Source of the DNA: DATAOG01 sp963782885
GTDB taxonomy: Bacteria > Pseudomonadota > Alphaproteobacteria > Geminicoccales > Geminicoccaceae
DNA length: 64,000 nucleotides
Assembly: GCA_963782885.1 (NCBI GenBank)
Contig: CAWALL010000015.1
Span: 186,001 to 250,000 of the forward strand
Reading direction: 5' to 3'
Made by a program: the position numbers and the translations under genes
Notes under the pieces: model-generated
The model's input: only the letters and a program-made list of their open reading frames with translations
Database searches by the model: none
What the model was told of the DNA's origin: nothing
In this document: in pieces, positions 59,512 through 64,000 of the stretch
Numbering within the stretch: position 1 is the first letter of the stretch
How the letters are laid out: every line of letters begins with the position of its first letter

Positions 59512-60703
59512 GCGGGATGCCGGCTTCATGGCGCTGGCCCTGCGTCTGGCCGAGCGCGGCCTCGGCCGCACCTGGCCCAATCCCGCGGTCGGCTGCGTCG
59601 TCGTCAGGGCCGGCCGGATCGTCGGCCGCGGCTGGACCCAGCCGGGCGGCCGTCCGCATGCCGAGACTGAGGCGCTGAGGCGCGCGGGCGCCGCGGCGCT
59701 CGGCGCCACCGTCTACGTCAGCCTTGAGCCCTGCGCCCACTATGGCCGCACGCCGCCCTGCACGATGGCGCTGATCCAGGCCGGCGTCCGCAGGGTGGTG
59801 GCGGCGACCCTCTGCCCCGACCGCCGGGTCGACGGCCAGGGCATCGCCCAGTTGCGTCAGGCTGGCGTCGAGGTCGATCTCGGCCTGATGCAGGCCGAGG
59901 CCGAGGCGCTGAACGCCGGCTTTTTCCTGAAGGAGCGCGCCAACCGGCCGCTGGTCACGCTGAAGCTCGCGACCTCGCAGGACGGCCGGATCGCGACCCG
60001 GACCGGGGCCAGCCAATGGCTGACCGGCGAGCAGGCGCGCGCCCGCGGCCACTGGCTGCGCGCGACCCACGATGCGATCATGATCGGCAGCGGCACGGCG
60101 CTGGCCGACGACCCTTCGCTCACCTGCCGGCTGCCCGGTCTCGAGGACCGCTCGCCGGTCCGGGTCGTGCTCGACCGCCGGCTGCGGCTGACGCCGGCGA
60201 GCCGGCTCGCCGCGACCGCGCGCGAGGTGCCGACCTGGGTCCTGACCCGCGCGCCCGCCGAGCCGGCGCGCGCCGACGCCCTGCGCGCGCAGGCGCTCGA
60301 GCTGATCGAGCTGGCCGCAGACGATCAGGCCGGGCTCGAGGCCGCGCTGACCGCTTTGGCCGGGCGCGGGATCACCCGGGTTCTGGTCGAAGGCGGTGCC
60401 AGTCTGGCCACATCGCTACTGCGCGCGCGGCTGGTCGATCGCCTGGCCTGGTTCCAGGCGCCGCTGCTGGTCGGCGGCGACGGGCTGCCGGCGATCGGCG
60501 AGCTCCAGCATGCGACCCTCACCCGGGCGATCCGGCTCGTGCGGGCGCAGAGCCAGACGCTGGCGCAGGATACGCTGCAGTCGTATATCGTGCTGTCCGA
60601 GGGAGGACCATGTTCACCGGCATCATCAACGACGTCGGCCGGATCGTCGAGGTCGCGGCGGACACGGCCGGGGGTCGCGCCGCCGACGGCGGCCGGCGGC
60701 TGA
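59492..60703 (+). CDS. ribD: Bifunctional riboflavin deaminase/reductase
   Basis: 403 residues. The deaminase part has H56-A57-E58 and P80-C81...P89-C90 (zinc site). The reductase part begins at about residue 150 (RPLVTLKLATSQDGRIATRTGASQWLTG) and includes GITRVLVEGGASLATSLL. Normal RibD proteins end near DTLQSYIVLSE. Here the frame runs on for about 30 more codons, overlapping ribE by 94 bp, and gives a tail rich in Ser, Arg and Pro with no family counterpart. The N-terminal ATG overlaps nrdR. Confidence 0.93.
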   Translation: MPTLPDERDAGFMALALRLAERGLGRTWPNPAVGCVVVRAGRIVGRGWTQPGGRPHAETEALRRAGAAALGATVYVSLEPCAHYGRTPPCTMALIQAGVRRVVAATLCPDRRVDGQGIAQLRQAGVEVDLGLMQAEAEALNAGFFLKERANRPLVTLKLATSQDGRIATRTGASQWLTGEQARARGHWLRATHDAIMIGSGTALADDPSLTCRLPGLEDRSPVRVVLDRRLRLTPASRLAATAREVPTWVLTRAPAEPARADALRAQALELIELAADDQAGLEAALTALAGRGITRVLVEGGASLATSLLRARLVDRLAWFQAPLLVGGDGLPAIGELQHATLTRAIRLVRAQSQTLAQDTLQSYIVLSEGGPCSPASSTTSAGSSRSRRTRPGVAPPTAAGG

Positions 60704-61230
60704 CCATCGAGACGAAGCTGCCGCTCGCCGAGATCCCGCCGGGCGGCTCGATCGCGACCTCCGGCATCTGCTTCACCGCGGTCGACAAGGGCAAGGACTG
60801 GTACGCCGTCCAGGCCTCGGGGGCGACCCTCGAGGTGACCACGGTCGGGCGCTGGCAGGTCGGCGAGCGGGTCAATCTCGAGCGCTCGCTCCGGATCGGC
60901 GACGAGATGGGCGGCCACATCGTGTTCGGCCACGTCGATGCGGTCGGCACGATCGCAGCCCTCGCGCCGGTCGGCGAGTCCCACCGCCTCGAGGTCCAGG
61001 TGCCGGCGAGCCTGGCGCCGCTGATCGCGGTCAAGGGCTCGATCGCGGTCGACGGGATTTCGCTGACGGTCAACGAGGTCGGCGCCGGCAGCTTCGTCTG
61101 CAACATCATCCCGCACAGCTGGCAAGAGACCAACCTGCCCGCGCGCTGGGTCGGCGACCCGGTCAACGTCGAGCTCGACATGCTGGCCCGCTACGTCGCC
61201 CGCCAGCTCGCGTTCCGGGCCGGAGCCTGA
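60610..61230 (+). CDS. ribE: Riboflavin synthase (alpha subunit)
   Basis: 206 residues. It has two related lumazine-binding halves: MFTGIINDVGRIVEV and VNLERSLRIGDEMGGHIVFGHVDAVGTI. The catalytic region is ICFTAVDKGKDWYAVQASGATLEVTT in the first half and ISLTVNEVGAGSFVCNIIPHSWQETNL in the second. It dismutates 6,7-dimethyl-8-ribityllumazine to riboflavin. Its start has GAGGGAGGA 2 bp away and lies within ribD. Confidence 0.93.
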   Translation: MFTGIINDVGRIVEVAADTAGGRAADGGRRLTIETKLPLAEIPPGGSIATSGICFTAVDKGKDWYAVQASGATLEVTTVGRWQVGERVNLERSLRIGDEMGGHIVFGHVDAVGTIAALAPVGESHRLEVQVPASLAPLIAVKGSIAVDGISLTVNEVGAGSFVCNIIPHSWQETNLPARWVGDPVNVELDMLARYVARQLAFRAGA

Positions 61231-61237
61231 GCCGACC

Positions 61238-61678
61238 ATGCCCGCGCGCGAGCGGCCCCATCTCCTGATCATCGAGGCGCGCTTCTACGAGCCGATCTCC
61301 GACCTGCTGCTGGCGGGTGCGACCCGCGCGCTCGAAACCGACGGTGCGAGCTTCGATCAGGCGACCGTGCCGGGCGCGCTCGAGATCCCGGCGGCGATCC
61401 GGATCGCGCTCGACGCCGGTCGCTACGACGCCTTCGTCGCGCTGGGTTGCGTGATCCGGGGCGAGACCTCGCACTACGACATCGTCGCCGGCGAGAGCGC
61501 GCGAGGTCTGATGGACCTCGCCCTGCAGCACGGCGCCCTGATCGGCAACGGCATCCTGACCACCGACAGCGGCGCCCAGGCCCACGTCCGCGCCGACCCC
61601 GAGGGCAAGGACAAGGGCGGCGACGCTGCCCGCGCCGCGCTCGCCCTCTGGCGGCTGAAGACGCGCCTCGCGCCATGA
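61238..61678 (+). CDS. ribH: 6,7-dimethyl-8-ribityllumazine synthase
   Basis: 146 residues. LLIIEARFYEPISDLLLAGATRAL, TVPGALEIPAAI, FVALGCVIRGETSHYDIVAGESARGLMDL with the catalytic His, and NGILTT are family marks. It makes the ribityllumazine used by RibE. No ribBA lies between ribE and ribH, although many Alphaproteobacteria have it there. It overlaps nusB by 4 bp (ATGA). Confidence 0.95.
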   Translation: MPARERPHLLIIEARFYEPISDLLLAGATRALETDGASFDQATVPGALEIPAAIRIALDAGRYDAFVALGCVIRGETSHYDIVAGESARGLMDLALQHGALIGNGILTTDSGAQAHVRADPEGKDKGGDAARAALALWRLKTRLAP

Positions 61679-62148
61679 CCCGAAGGCGCGCCGCCCGCTT
61701 CGGCGCGATCCAGGCGCTGTTCCAGACCGAGCTGTCCGGAGCCGACGTCGAGAGGGTGATCGCCGAATTCCAGGCGTATCGCCTGGCTGACCTTTTGGAG
61801 CCGCTCGAAGGCAGCGGTCCCGCGCCCGCGGTCGACCGCGAATGGTTCGCAGGCTTGACCCGCGGCGCCTGGCAGCGGGCCCCCGAGCTCGATCCGATGA
61901 TCGAGGCGATGCTGGCTGAGGGTTGGACGCTGGTGCGCGCCGGCTACCTGCTGCGCGCCTGTCTGCGTGCCGGCGCCTTCGAGCTGGCGGCCCGGCCCGA
62001 GGTCCCAGTCCCGGTCGTGATCAATGAATACGTCGAGCTGGCGCACGCCTTCCTCAGCCGGGACGAGGCGGGCTTCATCAATGCCGTGCTCGACCGCCTG
62101 GCGCCCAAGCTTCGCCCGGAGGCCGGGCCGGCTCCACAGCCGGCCTGA
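61675..62148 (+). CDS. nusB: Transcription antitermination factor NusB
   Basis: 157 residues. The N-terminus RRRAARFGAIQALFQTELSG is typical, and the C-terminal LLRACLRAGAFELAARPEVPVPVVINEYVELAHAF and GFINAVLDRLAPKL are the conserved NusB blocks. It binds boxA RNA with NusE for rRNA antitermination. It overlaps ribH by 4 bp and is 8 bp before thiL. Confidence 0.94.
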   Translation: MTRRRAARFGAIQALFQTELSGADVERVIAEFQAYRLADLLEPLEGSGPAPAVDREWFAGLTRGAWQRAPELDPMIEAMLAEGWTLVRAGYLLRACLRAGAFELAARPEVPVPVVINEYVELAHAFLSRDEAGFINAVLDRLAPKLRPEAGPAPQPA

Positions 62149-62156
62149 GCAGCGCG

Positions 62157-63116
62157 ATGCTGGGCGAGTTCGAGTTCATTGCCGCGCGGCTCAAGCCGCT
62201 CGCGGCCGGCACCCCGGGCGCCCTCGATCTCGAGGACGACGCCGCCCTCCTCGATGTGCCGGCCGGGATGACGCTGGTCCTGACCAAGGATGCGATGGTC
62301 GCGGGCGTGCATTTCCTCGCGGACGACCCGCCCGCCGAGATCGCGAAGAAGCTGCTGCGGGTCAACCTCTCGGACCTCGCGGCGATGGGTGCGGCGCCGG
62401 TCGGCTATCTGCTGGCGCTGGCGCGGGCCAAAGACACGCCCGAGAGCTGGCTCGCCGAGTTCTGCCAGGGCCTCGCGGACGACCAGGCCGAGTTCGCGAT
62501 CGGCCTGCTCGGCGGCGATACGGTCTCGACCCCGGGGCCTCTCACCCTGTCGCTGACCGCGCTCGGCCAGGTGCCCAAGGGCCAGGCGCTCCGGCGGCGC
62601 GGCGCCCAGCCGGGCGACGATCTCTGGGTCTCCGGCACGCTCGGCGACGGCGCCCTCGGTCTGCTCGTGCTCCAGGGCAAGCTCGAGCCGCCGGCCGCCG
62701 AGCGCACCTTCCTGACCCGGCGCTACCGGCTGCCGCAGCCCCGGCTCGCGCTCGGCCAGGCGCTCCGCGGCCTCGCCCGCGCCGCGCTCGACATCTCGGA
62801 CGGCCTGCTCGCCGATCTCGGCCACATCCTCGACGCCTCGGGGATCGGCGCCGAGCTCTGGGCCGACCGGCTGCCGCTGTCGCCGGCCGCCCGGGATCTG
62901 CCCGGCGCCCGCGACGCGGCGCTCGGGGGCGGCGACGACTACGAGCTGCTGTTCACAGCACCTCCCGCCCGCCGCGACGACGTCGCTGGGCTGGCCAGGC
63001 GCCTGGTCCTGCCGCTCACCCGGATCGGCAAGGCGGATGCGGGCCCGGGGCTGAAAGTCGTCGACGCCGCGGGCCGCGAAATCGCCCCGACCGGCCGCGG
63101 CTGGCAGCATTTCTGA
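62157..63116 (+). CDS. thiL: Thiamine-monophosphate kinase
   Basis: 319 residues. GEFEFIAARLKPLAAG at the start, DDAALLDVPAGMTLVLTKDAMVAGVHF, KKLLRVNLSDLAAMGAAPVGYLLAL, GLLGGDTVSTPGPLTLSLTALG and the end GGGDDYELLFTAP are typical of ThiL. It makes thiamine diphosphate from thiamine monophosphate, the last step after ThiE. It is 8 bp after nusB. With thiM-thiE-thiD and tenA it completes a thiamine theme in this window. Confidence 0.95.
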   Translation: MLGEFEFIAARLKPLAAGTPGALDLEDDAALLDVPAGMTLVLTKDAMVAGVHFLADDPPAEIAKKLLRVNLSDLAAMGAAPVGYLLALARAKDTPESWLAEFCQGLADDQAEFAIGLLGGDTVSTPGPLTLSLTALGQVPKGQALRRRGAQPGDDLWVSGTLGDGALGLLVLQGKLEPPAAERTFLTRRYRLPQPRLALGQALRGLARAALDISDGLLADLGHILDASGIGAELWADRLPLSPAARDLPGARDAALGGGDDYELLFTAPPARRDDVAGLARRLVLPLTRIGKADAGPGLKVVDAAGREIAPTGRGWQHF

Positions 63117-63154
63117 TCGCACGCGCTGTGATCCAGCGGAGGAAAACACCGAAG

Positions 63155-64000
63155 ATGCCTGGAGTTGTCAGGCTGATGTCGCTCGGGCTCCTGATCCTGG
63201 CCGCGCCTGCCGTTGCGGCAGAGCCGATGACCGCCACGCAGGTCGCCCAGGCGCTGGGCTTCGATCGCGCCACCGAGCAGAAGCTCTTGGCCGGCGAGAT
63301 CGTCAGCACCGAGCGCGAGGAGACCACCGCCAAGCAGCTCGCGATCACGATCGGGATGCTGGTCAAGGGCGACCCCAAGGCACTCGCGAGCGCGGTGCTC
63401 GACGGCCAGACCCTAAAGGTCAGCCCGGCGATCCTCGGGTTCGGCAAGATCGATCCGGGCGCGCCCGAGGCGGCCCTCGCCGGTGTCGCCTATACCGAGG
63501 CCGAGGCCAGCGAGGTCCAGGAGCTGCTCGAAGCGGAGCCGGGCGACAGGTTCAACCTGTCCGCCGAGGAACTGGCGGCACTCCACCAGGCCACCGCTCG
63601 CCACAGCCCGAAGCAGGCGGGCGAGCCCGAGGTCATCCGGGCGGTCAACGAGGCCTACCGGAGCATCCTCGCCGGCAGGTTCCGGTCCTATCTCGAGCGC
63701 GGGATCGCGGGGATCGCGCCCTACGACCGGGGCGACGAAGTGTCCGACCCGGCCGAGGAGCTGCGCGCCGCCGCCGACGCCTCCCGGCTGCTGCAGCGGG
63801 TGGCGCCCGATCTCTATCGCGGCCTGCTCGAGTACCCCCAGCACCAGCCCGCCGGCGTGCAGCACGCCTTCTTCTGGGTCAAGGAGATCGCGAACGGCCG
63901 CCCGGTCTTCAGCCTCAGCCAGCGCATGGTCCAGCGCCGGCCGGACGGCCTCATCCTGCTCGCCCTGACGTTCTACGCCGGCCATTCGTTCAACGCGTTG
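63155..64000 (+). CDS. Secreted protein, unknown, cut by right edge
   Basis: The frame starts with ATG 63155, about 10 bp after GGAGGAAA, and stays open to the right edge (282 codons). Residues 1-22 form a signal peptide (RLMSLGLLILAAPAVAA). The mature part is helical at first (TATQVAQALGFDRATEQKLLAGEIVSTEREETTAKQL), then mixed, with YRSILAGRFRSYLERGIAGIAPYDRG and LPQH-type YPQHQPAGVQHAFFWVKEI. I do not recognise the family. It stands 38 bp after thiL on the same strand and could be cotranscribed with it. Confidence 0.75.
   Translation, partial: MPGVVRLMSLGLLILAAPAVAAEPMTATQVAQALGFDRATEQKLLAGEIVSTEREETTAKQLAITIGMLVKGDPKALASAVLDGQTLKVSPAILGFGKIDPGAPEAALAGVAYTEAEASEVQELLEAEPGDRFNLSAEELAALHQATARHSPKQAGEPEVIRAVNEAYRSILAGRFRSYLERGIAGIAPYDRGDEVSDPAEELRAAADASRLLQRVAPDLYRGLLEYPQHQPAGVQHAFFWVKEIANGRPVFSLSQRMVQRRPDGLILLALTFYAGHSFNAL

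Overview
The window is very GC-rich, densely coded on both strands, and reads as a chromosomal segment of an alphaproteobacterium, probably of the Rhodospirillales/Geminicoccales type. Pointers are the hemC-hemD-mitofilin-like-hemY block next to a divergent tsaD, a MucR/Ros zinc-finger regulator, a SAM-II riboswitch in front of metZ, a glyA-nrdR-ribD-ribE-ribH-nusB-thiL block, DUF1127, TcuAB and a TakP-like TRAP binding protein. Species-level identity cannot be read from the sequence. No phage, transposase, integrase or CRISPR array was seen.

Layout. 1-5.7 kb: a DUF1206 membrane protein cut by the left edge, a glycine-zipper lipoprotein, a RelBE toxin-antitoxin pair, the ydbH-ynbE-ydbL intermembrane-bridge operon and a SYLF protein. 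5.7-6.9 kb: the longest non-coding stretch, with a multiply frameshifted GlsB/YeaQ remnant and an array of 16-bp tandem repeats inside a 157-bp duplication. 6.9-11.5 kb: tcuA, tcuB, a D-2-hydroxyacid dehydrogenase and an AbrB-family membrane protein, translationally coupled. 11.6-13.1 kb: a small secreted protein and two related small membrane proteins. 13.1-15.1 kb: promoter, SAM-II riboswitch, terminator-like hairpin, metZ and a CBS-domain gene. 15.1-17.7 kb: a MocR regulator divergent from DUF1127 and phzF. 17.9-24.1 kb: amidase, D-threonine-aldolase-like enzyme, HepT/MntA pair, a second hydroxyacid dehydrogenase, a small secreted protein and a TRAP binding protein. 24.1-30.2 kb: TPP riboswitch with thiM-thiE-thiD, a cupredoxin-metallophosphoesterase operon facing an ECF sigma/anti-sigma pair, and tenA. 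30.3-37.4 kb: a sulfotransferase, a glycosyltransferase-like protein, a very large SAM/cyclase/AAA/TPR protein, and a frameshifted hydrolase-cyclase fusion. 37.4-46.2 kb: a seven-gene operon (peptide-type ABC transporter, PhyH dioxygenase, GFA-family protein) divergent from an HpaI-type aldolase. 46.2-53.4 kb: mucR, tRNA-Thr(CGT), hemY, mitofilin-like gene, hemD, hemC, tsaD. 53.5-57.6 kb: broken hicB with hicA, an SDR, hutH, vapBC and an extra vapB. 57.7 kb to the end: glyA, nrdR, ribD, ribE, ribH, nusB, thiL and a secreted protein cut by the right edge.

How the parts work together. Thiamine supply recurs: thiM, thiE, thiD (riboswitch-controlled), tenA and thiL together cover salvage of thiazole and pyrimidine moieties and the last step to thiamine diphosphate. 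The ECF sigma gene and the cupredoxin/phosphoesterase operon carry the same promoter-like element on opposite strands and probably form one regulon. Four toxin-antitoxin modules lie in 57 kb. One has a broken antitoxin gene, one has a toxin lacking its usual motif residues, and one has a duplicated antitoxin.

Several reading frames are interrupted or lack a normal start (GlsB remnant, hydrolase-cyclase fusion, hicB, hemC). Sequencing error cannot be excluded for the single-base cases, especially hemC, which should be indispensable.
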